Assembly (NCBI GenBank): GCA_013397795.1
Contig: VZTJ01003244.1
Coordinates: 1-64,000, forward strand
Direction: 5' to 3'
From: Orthonyx spaldingii
Taxonomy: Eukaryota > Chordata > Aves > Passeriformes > Orthonychidae
Length of the DNA: 64,000 nt
Shown here: piece after piece, positions 22,210 through 34,075 of the stretch
Layout of the letters: each line of letters opens with the position of its first letter
Position numbering within the stretch: the stretch's first letter is position 1
Translations under genes and position numbers: made by a program
Notes under the pieces: model-generated
Seen by the model: only the letters and a program-made list of their open reading frames with translations
Told to the model about the DNA's origin: nothing
Database searches by the model: none

Positions 22210-25200
22210 GATGTAGGACACAATATACTCACAGTATTTCCTACAGTCACCTAAGGAAGCTCATCATATTACATCTTGTTTGACAGAATGTGAGAAAGTG
22301 CCCTAACATTTTAGTCATGGGTTGAGAGCGAGCCATTTTATGGTTGCCTGCTATGGAAAGTGATGTGGCATTTGTGTATTTTAGGGAAAAAACCCGCTCT
22401 TCAGTACTTTGGAGCTCTCCACGCTGAGTTCAATTATAGCTCTCTCAAGTGATTGCACCCTTACCCTACAAGTAGTAGGGAACAAGACTCATGAACTATT
22501 TCGGTGCAGAGCAAGACAATGAATATGTGCTCAACCACCAAATATTTGTACTCTTTTTCACTTTGTAAAATGTAAAATGCATTCCTTTCAACACATTCAT
22601 CACACAAATTCTTAATCCTTCTGAAGTGCAAAATGTAATTTATGAGTACAGGGAGAAGACATCAAAAATGAAAGATTGATTATGATAGACCACTTTCAAA
22701 TTTCCTAAAGTGGTCTTTCTCCAGACTGCTATGTACTCCTCATAAAGCGTAAAGCAAAAAGAAGAAAAAAGGTGATGAAAGACACTAGCAAATGGGAACA
22801 GAAATGAAGCAAAATAGTGCATAACATTCCAAATGTGTTTTGTTGAAGTCTTCTCCCACTGAGAAGAAATAACAAGACCAAAAAAATGGAGCTATGAGAA
22901 TTTCTTATTGGTTTTAAAACACACTATAACCATTCAGTTAATAAAATGGGGGATTAATCCTCCTGGTTTGTGTACGCTACACAGTTTACCCTTAATCCAT
23001 GGGGGAAGCTGCAGCTGACAGGAACTATTGCTGACAGAGAGATCTACACCTGGGCAGAGGGCTGAAACCACCAGAGTTAAAGAGTGAAAGAAGTGTAACA
23101 CAACTATGAGTTCATCCTCTTCAAATTCCTTCCCCTCAGGAAGCATGAGGCTGATTGTCATTCAGATGTGAGCAGGTTTCCCCTTCAGTCATCTCCTTTT
23201 GCTTAGGAGACACAACTTTTTGTTCTTCTTTCTTCTGTACACAAAGCAGCACTATCAAGGGAGACTGCTCACATATGACAGTAACAAAACATAAATGCTA
23301 CCTGGGTTTTGTGTGGAAACTCTTACTACTGAATCTCTTCTAATTTCAATTATTACAGCCTTAAATAGGAATGGTCTGGTATATTTGGATTGTATGGATT
23401 TTGCTTTTGCCTCGAGGGAAAAAAGATGTAAGGAAGGTGCATTTGTTTTGGCTTTGATAGGGTAAAATAAAATTTTATTTTCTGGTTTCAGGAAGCCTAT
23501 TACTCCCTCTTTTGCTCATTTCCATTAGGAGACTAGTGATACTAATTTAGGTAGGGATTGAATTCCTCTCTCATTTAATGGCAAAGCCCAGAGTCTTATT
23601 CAGTGTTTAACCTCTCCACCAACTCCTCAGATGACTGCAGGTTGAAGACCTAACTGCAGGACCAAGTATTTAACGAACAGTTTCAATATCTGCCACCCAA
23701 GAATGGAGCCTTGATTGCTTTGGTTTTTTACATTTCTCAGGAAAAGTTTTTCTGGGAGAAGTGAAAAGCATCAATATGGTGAGAAAAGCTGCACTTCTTG
23801 TAATACGAGATCATCAATTTAGGCTTGGATATCTTCTTAAAACCTTAAAAAATGCAGAATAGAGGCCAGCAGTCCTCTGTAAATTATTGGAATTATAGGC
23901 AACATTACTATCAGTAGCAGGCTCTGTCACATTTGTGATCTTGCTGATGCCTGGATTTACCTTCTCCTTTCAGGTTCCAGAATCTACTTAATATTTTAAA
24001 AAACCCTCCAGATTATCATCAAAAAAAGCAAAATATGTAACAATATAAGCCTAATAACTGGTAAGAGTTATTTTCTGTCAAATCCAGTGAGTGAAATGGA
24101 ATAGAAATAATAAGAATATCCAGCAATAAATATTTACACTTTTTTTGTTTTAAGATGATTTGCATGGCTACAAAGAAATTTCTTTACCTACTCAAAAAAA
24201 GTTAATGTAACATTTGATTTGCAAAGAGACTGGGAAGGTAACAGCCATGAAATCCCGTGTTCATACAAAGTTTATTGATTTACCCAAACTTCTATTTGCT
24301 GTCATTTGATTTCTGTGGACACAATAAGGAATACATATTTCTGCAACAATTTTTCTCTTTATTGCAGCCTATGGTAGAATCTACTTTCCTGGAAACAAGG
24401 TACTGCTGAATTATTCTTTTTTAAAATGAAAGAAATGAATATGTATTCTTTGCTGTTCAAAGAACTTAGAAATATTTGAATGAAGATCTCCTCTGTGATT
24501 CATTCACCTTCACATTTGAATGAAGAACCTCTGTGTTCTCTTGGTTCAATTAATTTCCTAAAAATAATACTTAGTGTGCACCCCGATTTACTCATATTTC
24601 TGAAATGTTGAAAAAATGTTTAATTATAATCTTCCAAAGAAGTAGGCAGTTGTGGTTTAGACAAAAACAGGGAAATGAGACAGCCAAGTATCACAAAATG
24701 TTTGTTAAAATTAGTAGAAAATTGGACAAAATCCCATTTTTGAAAATATTTTGCAAACACCAGATTTGGCACCATGCTTAAGAGCACTGAAAAGTCTTTT
24801 CCCAGTGACCCTTATAGCTATTGATGTAAATAAAACTAGCATGAGATGAAAGGGGCAATGCCTGAGAAGCATGTGATAATTCTTGCTTTGTGTGAGATTC
24901 CTATTTGTGTGTTTTCTTAGCCTTTACTCAAACATTGAACATGAAATAATCTGTCCCAAATGACCATATAAATTAAGTTGTTATTCACTAGATCCTGCAT
25001 TTCACTTAGATTCCTGGAATCTGTTTTTCTTTTTATTATCTGTGCTTAAAAATAGAGAGCTTATAACACATAAAATGCTAAAACACACTGTATGATTAAC
25101 ATTTTAAACACCTGATGAAATACAAAGGAAATACTAAACCTATTATACCTAAGGCATACTTACTTAACTTTAAAAGAAGTATTTAAAATAATCTTTTTCT

Positions 25201-28200
25201 ATTCAGAAGTCAAACCAGAGGATGCTAATTGCCATAAATGGCTAAAGGCATCCCATGTCTGATGACACTAGCAAATGTTTATGAACTAGGCACCTTCAGG
25301 CTGGGGAAGAGAAGAAAAACCATTCTCATTCTGGAAAAGAAGGCGAACATATGACAAGCAAAACCAAAAAGGTTAAGTACTGAGAGATGAGAATACTTTC
25401 ACAGATTTGAAAGCTATCCTGTATTCCTCACCTTTCAAAGCTTTTCTAGAAAAACATGAGAAGTCATGCTTGACTCTACACCTTCTGCTATACAGAAGGT
25501 ACCTATTAAAATGCTTTGTCATATAATCCTCTTTTTAATTTATCCATGTCTTGTTCTGACACTTTCAGCAAGTTCAAAGAGCCTTGGAAACTTTCTTAGA
25601 GACCTCTTTCCTTGGGAAATATCCAGTAGTATTTCTTAATGTATTTGGAATTACTTGATAAGAAAGATAAACTGAAGGTCACAAAGGCACACCACTCATC
25701 TAAATCAGTTTTTAGGAGTCTTTTGAATTACCTTGTCCTGAAAAGCTTGTGAGGTTTGCAACAGAACGTTCCCATCCCTTCATTTCTTTGGTGTTACTTA
25801 CTGTAAGCAGGATAATAGTTCTCCTTTTCATCATCCACTCTTGGCCTCAAATTGCATTAACAATAAACTCTCACACACATTTTGCCCCCACATACAGACA
25901 CACAGCCTTTGATTCATTCCTCTCCACTCATACCAAGTCAATTTAAATACCATTTGCACACAATTTTCTTCGTTCATTGATTTAGTCCTGGAAAAATAGG
26001 AAGGGGTGGTAGACCACATAATGTAAATCTGACTCAACTTTTATCAAAATACAATTTCTTCCCACTAGTACATAAACTTATTGCATCTCTGTAATGGGAC
26101 AGCTAGTGAGCAAACATGCAAAATATTGATGTAAAAAATGCTCATCAGCATGGATTGCAGGCAGAATTTCTATCTATAGCAAAAGAAACAGGCTTTAGAT
26201 ACATACTTGCACTTCCCACTTCAATAAAAGCCTGTAAAATTCTGGAGCCTCACAGTTTGCAAGGCACCAGAGAATATTTTATGTCATGTGGAGTAAGTAC
26301 CTTTTCTGACAGTGCTTTCTTATTTATACCTCAGTGTACCTGCACCTTGAACAGGTATATCTCAGTTCATGAGACATACTTTGAGGTGATGGATTCTGTT
26401 GAAAAATAAATAGCATATAGAAATGACAGAAATCTGTCACTGAAGAAAAAGCAAGTGACCATTCCTTAAAAGCTCAGTTTAATTTCCTACACAGGGAAGA
26501 CTAAGGGGTTTTGAAGAAGAGGAAGAAGCCATTTTAAAAAGAGAGGGAAAAATGCTTTAAAACTGAAGTTGGCAACCAGTTAATGTAAAGAAAGAATAAA
26601 AGTAAGAAAAAAAAAGCATAGTTTTTGTAAGAAAAATTTTTAGAAAATCAGAAACAGACCCCATCAAACCAATTTGCAGACTATATACACTAGCAGTGAA
26701 ATACAAACTCTCTTCTAAAATCAATCCTGCATACAATCAAATGTTTCCTGCTCTTACTTTAACATTCTCATAATTTTCTTAAATTCTTAGTAGAAGCCTG
26801 GGCCTTCTGTAGGAAGGGAAGCATGGCCTTCTGTATTTGGTGTCATGGCCAGTTTGAATCTCACTCAGTGCTGTACGAGCATCCACAGGGATAACTCCTG
26901 CTATGGAATGCATTTGATGTTGCATATTAAACTATTTTAACACGGCACACAATCCATCACCCATGTTCCATGTTGTACTGATATTTATTCCCTTGCAAAT
27001 GAGTTGCATGATTTATCTTTATGCCTCCTATCTACTGGAGCAGTTTATAAGAAATGAATGAATAATCATATCTGTTATTCTAACATTATAAAAACATTAT
27101 AGGACAAAAATATTTAATAAAGTGCAGGTGGATTAGAGCTGCTGGAAATACATCTTGTTCAAGAATTAAAGTATTTTAAAGTATATGCTTTTTAATAGCA
27201 AGGATCAATGAACGGTGTACTGATTCAAATGCACAAATAACATCCTCCTAAATTTTAGGATATAATTATCCACACAGCTTAGGGTTTAAAAAAATTTTGC
27301 ATTGATTAACACCCTCTAAGGCTCCTAAAGTGACGATGACACATTGGTCATTCTCAGGAGTGCATTAATTCATTTTGAAGGGGGCCACATTGCAGCCTTT
27401 CTATGTGTCAGTCTCTTGGGCATACAAAGTCTAGTAAATATGCCAACTAAATATGGTGATAGAGGAACCATGTCTGTAAGAGTTAAAGAAAAAATTAATT
27501 TTTGTCAGGTTTTGAAGACAAACAGCAGTTGTGTGCACAGCCTAAGGCAATCTTTGGTAGGGACGTGAGAACTTTCTAAGAAGTATTGCAACTATAAAAG
27601 CCAAAAGAAAAGGTGATAGATTCTATTAATCCCAGCAAAGAAAGTACACACATCCTGCCAAGAAACTATGTTGGTTTCTCAAAAGCTCATAAAGGCTAAT
27701 GATATCTAAGTCTACAAAGATTATTTTCCTTTCTAAGTGTAGCTGGTGCTTATTTCTTTTGACAATTCTGAGGAAAAATTAAGCTTTGACTTTTAGAGTG
27801 GGTCAAAATTGGACTTACATTGTTGGAAGATTAACTAACTGTTCTACTATTACCGTGCTAAGAGTAATTCTAATTATATACTGGAATACATGGCACTGGA
27901 CTTGCAATTCCTTAATAGCAAATGTAATTTCCTTTCTCTTTTTTACATACTGAATAATCAGGTAGTAAGGGCGCACAAAACGGAAAGTAAATGTTACTAT
28001 TGGAAAATCTGCTCAGTGAAGTTCAGCTAACAGCTCAGTTGGCCTTTTCTAGCTAATTGGAAAGATTGTTTGGAAAAGTAATTGTTGATTTTACAACCAG
28101 AATAGAATAGGACTGGGCTTCAAGGTGGATTAACATCTACAAAAAATATCTCTGATCTTATTGTTTTTCATAGCTGAGCTTCATGGATCAATCTGCAATT
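22210..28200. other. unique AT-rich DNA, no supported gene
   Basis: The largest frame is 97 codons (26116-26409) and has no motif. A partly duplicated segment (ATTTGAATGAAGA plus a CTCTGTG tail) occurs at 24474 and again at 24514. No transposon ends were recognised. Confidence 0.5.
24474..24537. repeat. 40-bp-period short duplication
   Basis: ATTTGAATGAAGA occurs at 24474-24486 and 24514-24526, each followed within a few bases by CCTCTGTG. The spacing of 40 bp suggests a small imperfect tandem duplication. Confidence 0.6.
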
Positions 28201-29215
28201 TTTTTTGGAAATGCTAGATTACATTTCAGTGAGGGGACTCTTTCCTCTACTTTTCAAAACCACAGCACCTTTCTGTAAGTATCAGGTGCTCAGGTTGCCT
28301 AGACCTCTCCAAAAGGTAAAATCGGCTCCTCCGGAACACTGGCCCAGCGAAGCCTCACCAGGCCCGGTATTCTTCCTCTTACCTACATCAAGCGAGATTT
28401 TTATATCCCTCCTTGCTTTCTTTCCACACTTACTTCCCGCTTTGAAATTTGACTGTAACCAGTATTGCATCTTAGTGCAATGTTTTGGGGTGAGTTATTA
28501 TGACAGTGTATTCCATCATCCTCTGCTTTGTGCCCCAAAAAATAGTTTTGGTGTCTCTCAAGTATGTGGTGCCTGGGCAGGGAGAGGCTTCTTGTTTTCT
28601 ATCCAGGCATTTTTGAAAGCCTCGCTGCCCAGGTTTTCCACAGCTCTGGGCAATATGATTTTTGCTTGCCTGAAAAGCTTTTCTGGCCCAGGCAAAAAAA
28701 GCTTTCCCTTTCCTTGGCTTGGAAAAGGTGTAGTAGTGATCTCTGGACTGCTTGGAGGCAAACGGAGCAGCTGCTCTGTCGGGGATGGGGGACACTGCGC
28801 CTGTGCAGGCCAAGGCCTCTGCGAGCCCAGTAGAGATGATGCCTTTTTCTCTGGTCCTAAAATAAGAGCCAGACACCGTTAGAGTGATAAAAGGGGCACC
28901 TTTATGTGAGGATCCTCAGGTGCACCAAATCTGTCAGGTGGAATATACCGAAGGAGCACCCCCCGTGTGACCCGTGTACAATTTTCACAGATTCTGCAAA
29001 TCAGCACATCTGACAAGAACCCCCCAGTTGGGAACCTGTCTGATGAAGTAATTCCCCCAGTTCTAGTAACTTCTAGATTCTCCCCCCTTAGGATGAGGTC
29101 CAGGCCCTGTTTACAAAAGTACATCTCGGAGAACTGGGTTCAGCTTTGGTTTCTAAGGAGAACCAAGACAGCACAGGGATCCTGGAATTTGTCTTGTCTT
29201 TCTGCCTAGCGAAAG
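28201..29215. other. unidentified GC-richer block with long open frames
   Basis: This kilobase differs from the AT-rich DNA around it: it is richer in G, C and CpG and carries the longest open frame of the window. On the plus strand an open frame of 225 codons runs from 28205 to 28882, overlapped on the minus strand by a 134-codon frame (28472-28876) and followed by an 81-codon minus frame (28879-29124). None matches a family I recognise. GATAAAAGGGGCACC at about 28887 and an A-rich stretch at 29285 resemble retroelement parts, but no TG...CA ends or target duplication were found. It could be a decayed endogenous retroviral segment, a processed pseudogene or an unannotated exon. I assign no function. 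Confidence 0.4.
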
Positions 29216-30500
29216 CTGCAATATGAAGCTACAAAGCTTACAAGTATATGTGTAAGGGATACAGAGAATATAAAAGGAAAAAGGAAAAAAAAAACCCAAA
29301 TGGCATCACTACCAGCTCATCATCAGTTAACTTAGCTGTTGGAAACAGCTCCTAAAGTCAGGAAAATTTTCCTATGAATGCAAAAACATTAATTGCCTGG
29401 GCAAGAACTAAAATTAAAGTTCAAGCAAACATTCATAATACGGACATTTTGGGTGTAAATTTATGTGCTTTGGCAGAAATGTGTAGGATTTTTAGCTAGT
29501 ATTGCTTAGATACAAGTGTTTGCTATCACTGACCACTGCAACAATGTCACTATCATATTTGCAGATAATTAAGTTTAACATTGGAGTGAAAGATGAGCAG
29601 GGCATACAGTAGGCTTACATACAGCTTAACAGTAGGTCATTAAAAAGATTGTAACCATCTGTTAGGGAATAAATGAAAGCTATCTACTGTGCTCATCTCT
29701 AGAAGAATTTAGGTTATTGTTATAACTGCCATCTAATTGAAAGGAGACACCACTACTTTTATAGCATTAAATGTAATATTTTCAGTCCCAACTACTCAAA
29801 TCAGAGGTCTACAAGTATGAAAACATGTGCTACAAAAAGGGAAAAAACTATTAGTGAAACTTGTTCTAAACCAGCTAATCTGTTACTACTTGCTCATCAA
29901 TTTCATTCTCAGTATTAGTGTTTAGAAAACCTAAAAAGAAAAATTTCTAGTATCTTAGATAATAAACCCCCTCCACTTTATTTCTTTCACTTCCTTAAGA
30001 CAGACCTTATGAATTTCTATTTATTAGATGTGAAAAAATTGTTTGCCAAACGAGGGATAAAGAGAAAAAGTGATAAAACTATCAAATAACATTAATGATG
30101 AAACCTAAAACTCTTCCATTTGCCTTTGAAGTCTGCCAGTCTTATTCTGGGTCTACTGTGAGAATGAAGATAAACTCAGTAATAGAAAGAAAAGAAAGGA
30201 ATCAAGCTGATTAATCTTCCTACACTACAAGGTGTGATAGTTCTTTGTGCTCTCATTGCTTTCATATGACAAGGCCCGCAATGTTTTAGTTTAAACACAT
30301 TCTGCTATTTTTAGAGATAGCTTCTTACAGTTTTCCTTGTATTTTACTCATCACATTATTTGGGACAAGGAGAGAAATGTCATTATTCTCAGACAGTTTC
30401 AGTTTTGCTTCCTTGGTCTAAGAAACCAAATGGTGGCTGAGTGCATATTCCACAAGCCGAATCTGCCAAGGCATGGAAGGTGATTTTGGTTTCCCCTCTG

Positions 30501-30520
30501 CACCCTCACTGTTGAGGGTG
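30501..30520. other. 8-bp GC-rich hairpin with tetraloop
   Basis: CACCCTCA and TGAGGGTG are exact reverse complements around the loop CTGT. It is GC-rich in an AT-rich context. Confidence 0.65.
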
Positions 30521-31116
30521 AAGATTTTGCTTTGCACTGAGTGCTGGTGGCTGAGAAAAGGTTGTGGCAACAACACTTATGTGAATGCCAGCCTAAGAAT
30601 GTTGTAGATTACAAAATTGCAAATGGAAGAGAAGTCTTGAAAATGTGAAATGTTTTCCTGAGCAGCAATTTTAAGTCTTTGTCTTAAATGCATGAACAAT
30701 GTAATGGTCATCATCCAGATTAAAAATAAGATCATATCTGCAGGGTTTTCCTGGCAGTTCATACATTTTCTGTACTACTCTGCAACCTTGGGAAACAAAA
30801 GAATTAAGATCATTGTTGCTAAAAAAATGCTCTTCAGTCAGGGCTTTATTATGTATTCAGAAGTTGTGCTATATTTAAGTATTGCTCCTCCTAAGCAGTA
30901 AGAAGAAAGGGGAAGTTATCACTCTGGAACAGGAATTCTATGGGATGTGATGCACTAAATGTAGTTGAGCATCAACTAAACTTAACTAAACATGAATTTT
31001 GCAGAAGGTACTCTTCAATGCTTTTAAGATTTAGTAAGGCTGGGTGAAAGAGTAATTAAGAGATGGAGAGAAAAGGAAAAGTGAAATTTTGTGGAATCAA
31101 GACTGTAACTATCCGA

Positions 31117-31144
31117 GGATTTGGAGACAGGGATTTGGAGACAG
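31117..31144. repeat. exact 14-bp tandem duplication
   Basis: GGATTTGGAGACAG occurs twice head to tail (31117-31130 and 31131-31144). Identity of the two copies suggests a recent event. Confidence 0.9.
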
Positions 31145-31492
31145 CCTTGTTTCTTGTGCACCAGAGTGAACATTAATGGCAGAATTCTTGTCGTATTTTC
31201 CTCTTCATCTATTCCTTCTTGTATTTTATTTGTCATGGGAGAAACCAGTAAAGGTTGAAATGATAGTACCTTGGTCACTCTTGGATAAAACCAGCTTTAT
31301 TGTAGAAGTTCATTACATCTCAGCTGAGTAACTGCCATTACTCTAGTTTATAAAGCCATTTAAAATGTCTCAATGGAAGCAATCTTCAAAACCTCTCCAC
31401 ATTCTGAACTAAACCTTGTTCTTGCAAAACATCCTTTCATTTGAGTGTAAGATCAGAACACAGGTTTACCCAAATGCACTACAGAAGTGTTT

Positions 31493-31555
31493 GAAGGTTG
31501 GGCTTGATGATCTTGGGTATCTTTTCCAACCTTAATATTTCTATGATTCTATGAT
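31493..31555 (+). mobile_element. CR1 3' terminal fragment
   Basis: GAAGGTTGGGCTTGATGATCTTGGGTATCTTTTCCAACCTTAATATTTCTATGATTCTATGATG is a textbook CR1 tail with two intact terminal repeats. Only about 60 bp are present. Confidence 0.9.
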
Positions 31556-32859
31556 GTTTTGTTTGCAAAGAGAAAAGTTAATATGGACATTAAGTTCAAA
31601 AATTTCACCAGGACAGAAGGAGAAGTTTTCTGTGTCTTATTAACTTCCTTTTATATCAATACTTTTTAGACTAGAATCAGAGCTAGAGCTATTTGTATTA
31701 AAAAAAAAAAAAATAGTCTAAAGCTCTAGTTACCCTACACTCTGATTTTTATACACAGGACTGAGAACAGTCAAATTTTGCATCATATGAAGAATAAATT
31801 TATTTCCTTACCTTGCTACTCAGAGGATCCCAAAGAATGGGGGAAATGAATTTAATCTTTTCATTTCAGCCATGGTCTCGTGGTCATTCTGGCCACCTAC
31901 CTGTGTCGACCAACACAATCCTTAAAGATGGACTCAGGATGAGGCTGACCATAGTGGACACGAGAGCAGGGCAAGGGAGGCCTTGCTCCTTCCCCTATAA
32001 CAAGTGAGGATGGTTTCAAGAATGTTTTGACGTCTAGATTTTGAAAAAGAAAACACCACGGTTGCAGCATCAGGATGAACAAACTCCTGCCTGAGGTAAA
32101 GATCCAAAGCGAATCCAGTTAGGAACTCTTTTTTTCATAATTTTAGAGTAATCCTTATGAGATTGGTTTAGCCCAGGAACCTCTGAGAGTTGTCAGAGTA
32201 GAAAGAAGCACTGAAGAAAGGCTGAATGATGGCAGATTATTTCCAAGTAACCTTGCCTCTTTTAACTAGAAGATCTGAGGACTTTTTCCTATTGCTAGAA
32301 GCATCTTGTACCTGGTTTGTAATTTTCACATTTTCTATAAAACAAATCTCTTAAGTTTGTGACCTGATGCGTCTTTTAGTATCCCCAGTTTGATGTAAAA
32401 ATATAACCAACTGAAATATGCAATGGACACATTGAAAAAAAGATAAAAAGGCCTTAAAAAGTAAATTTTAAAAGGCATTAAAGAGATCACAGAACTTATG
32501 AAAGTCCCAAGAGCTGGTCATTCCAAAAGCATGTGTATTTGAGCCAACAAACAAACAGTAAATTTGAACAAAGTAGGAAAGCAATAGAAATATGCATTTT
32601 TATAACATGCATGCAATTTAATTTATTTTCCTTCTGAGCACCTGATTCTTACATGCTAGATAGTCACCCGGAACTGTGTTAGACAGATCCCACAACAAAC
32701 TGCATTTACAGCACTCTCGAAACACTGAACAGAATATGGAGCTCAGAAGCACCACCACTGACAAAAGATGGCGCTGAAACTCCCTGCTGACATGGATAGA
32801 AACAGCAAACCTTCATCTCTACCTTCCAAGTGGATAATTACATTCCACTGCTGCACTGT
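31556..32859. other. unique DNA with one exon-like segment
   Basis: It contains an A-tract at 31700-31713 set inside an imperfect inverted repeat (TAGAGCT / AGCTCTA, about 31671-31730), and the exon-like segment described separately at 31870-32003. Nothing else is recognised. Confidence 0.45.
31870..32003 (+). other. exon-like segment, identity unknown
   Basis: A pyrimidine-rich acceptor-like sequence (AATCTTTTCATTTCAG, ending at 31869) precedes a 134-bp segment that ends in a donor-like CAA|GTGAGG (GT at 32004-32005). One frame is open through the whole segment, from an upstream ATG at 31813 to a stop at 32005-32007. It encodes a stretch with LRMRLTIVDTRAGQG, faintly like the G3 region of a GTPase, without the expected glycine context and without the rest of such a domain. 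The segment has several CpG and no visible repeat relation. It may be a lone exon of a gene spanning the window, a decayed pseudogene exon, or chance. Confidence 0.25.
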
Positions 32860-33650
32860 TGGGGTGTTACAGCTGAATGCAAATAATGCAAATAAGGCTT
32901 TGGGGTCTGATGGGTTTCACACCAGTGTGCTGAAAGTGTTGGCCAGTGTTATTGTGAGACCCCCCGCCTTTATTTATCAATGGTCTTGGGAATCTGAAGA
33001 GATCCCAGTTGAGTGGAAGCTAGCAAATTCTATTCCAGTTCTCCAGAAGGGCGAGAAAGAAGACTGTGGTAACAACAGGCCAGTCCATCTCACTTCAATA
33101 CCTGGTAAAATTATGGACAAGGTTTTCTGGGAGTTGTTGAAAAACACCTGAAAAACTTTGCAGTCATTGATCAAACAAAAATGGGTTCAAGTAGGGGAAG
33201 TAATGCTGTACTAACTTACTATCCTTTTATGACAAGGTTACCACCTAGTGCACAGTGGATGTGATTTTTTATTTCAGCAAAGCTTTTGCTGAAGTCTCTC
33301 ACAGTATCTTTCTGGAGGAAATGCCCAGCACACAGCCCAATGTACACAATAGGATGAGTGAATACCTGATTGATGGGCCAGGCTCGGAGGATTAGGGTAA
33401 ATGGGGTAATATCTGACCAGTCAGTACTGATGTTATCCAGGGTTCAATTTCAGGCCTGTTCTCTTCCATGTTCTTACCAAACCTGGGCATGGGAATTGAG
33501 TGAAACTAACTTTGTTGACTAAATTAAGAGAAACAATTGATTCCCTCAAGGGTAGAGAGGCCTTACAGAGAGATTGTCATAAATTAGAATACCGGGCAAC
33601 CACTGACAGTAGGAAATTGAACAAGTACATATGGCAGATTCAGCACCTGG
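32860..33650 (+). pseudogene. decayed CR1 ORF2 (reverse transcriptase part)
   Basis: The open frame ending at 33151 encodes NKALGSDGFHTSVLKVLA and then VEWKLANSIPVLQKGEKE, followed by NNRPVHLTSIPGKIMDKV. These match the pattern of the early reverse-transcriptase blocks of CR1 LINEs (K-GPDGFHP, then the EW--A---P--KKG and RPVSLTSIPGK stretches). Downstream DNA keeps further CR1 similarity in broken frames: ATGACAAGGTTACCACCTAGTG, TTCAGCAAAGCTTTTGCTGAAG, the equivalent of the CAGGGTTCA block and 'TCAAGGGTAGAGAGGCC'. Stops and shifts make it non-functional. It is the longest and probably oldest CR1 relic in the window. Confidence 0.8.
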
Positions 33651-33800
33651 AGTGACATAATCCTGGATGTACATAAAGACCAGCAGGCTTGGGGCACTGT
33701 CCACCTCTCTAGGAAGTCTGTTACTGTATTTGACCATTCTTGCTGTAAAGAAATGCTTCCTAAAATCCAACTGGGACTGGGCAACCTGGAGATCATCCAC
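33651..33800 (-). mobile_element. CR1 fragment inserted in the opposite direction
   Basis: ATAAAGACCAGCAGGCTTGGGGC, ACCTCTCTAGGAAGTCTGTTACTG and GTAAAGAAATGCTTCCTAAAATCCAAC are the reverse complement of the CR1 3' ORF2 zone. Plus-strand CR1 sequence lies on both sides, so this copy seems to have inserted into the older one. Terminal octamers are not clear and the limits are approximate. Confidence 0.7.
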
Positions 33801-34075
33801 TAAGGCATGTGAACTTCTCAAGACAGGGTGCAAAGAAGACGGTGCCAGGCTCTTTTCAGTGGTGTCCAGTGAAAGGACAAGAGGCAATGGGCAGATAAAT
33901 CAAAACAAGCACAGATAAATCTGTCAACCAACAGGAACACAGAAACCTGTTTTTAGTGTGAAGGTGAATAAGCACTGGCACTGTTTGCCCAGAGAGGTTG
34001 TGGGGCCTTTCTCCTCAGAGATATTCAAAAGCCACCTGGATACTGTCCTGGGCAACTCTAGGTGTCCTGAGCCAT
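33801..34075 (+). mobile_element. 3' part of the old CR1 copy
   Basis: CR1 similarity resumes on the plus strand: AAAGGACAAGAGGCAATGGG, then 'GAAGGTGAATAAGCACTGGCACTG', 'TTGCCCAGAGAGGTTGTGGGG', 'CTCAGAGATATTCAAAAGCC' and CTGGGCAACTCTAGGTGTCC. The final octamers are lost. It is colinear with the segment 32860-33650. Confidence 0.78.

Larger units (their letters stand above)
29216..31492. other. unique AT-rich DNA with small structures
   Basis: No gene recognised. Items seen are a GC-rich 8-bp hairpin (30501-30520) and an exact 14-bp tandem duplication (31117-31144). Confidence 0.5.

Noticed and set aside
26790..26840. Repeated GCCTTCTGTA words
   Set aside because: It is only a 9-10 bp similarity and not a clear tandem unit.
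28472..28876. Retroviral zinc-knuckle-like residues in a minus frame
   Set aside because: A lone Cys-Gly-Lys-Pro-Gly run lacks the required His and Cys spacing, and no neighbouring retroviral domain is recognisable.
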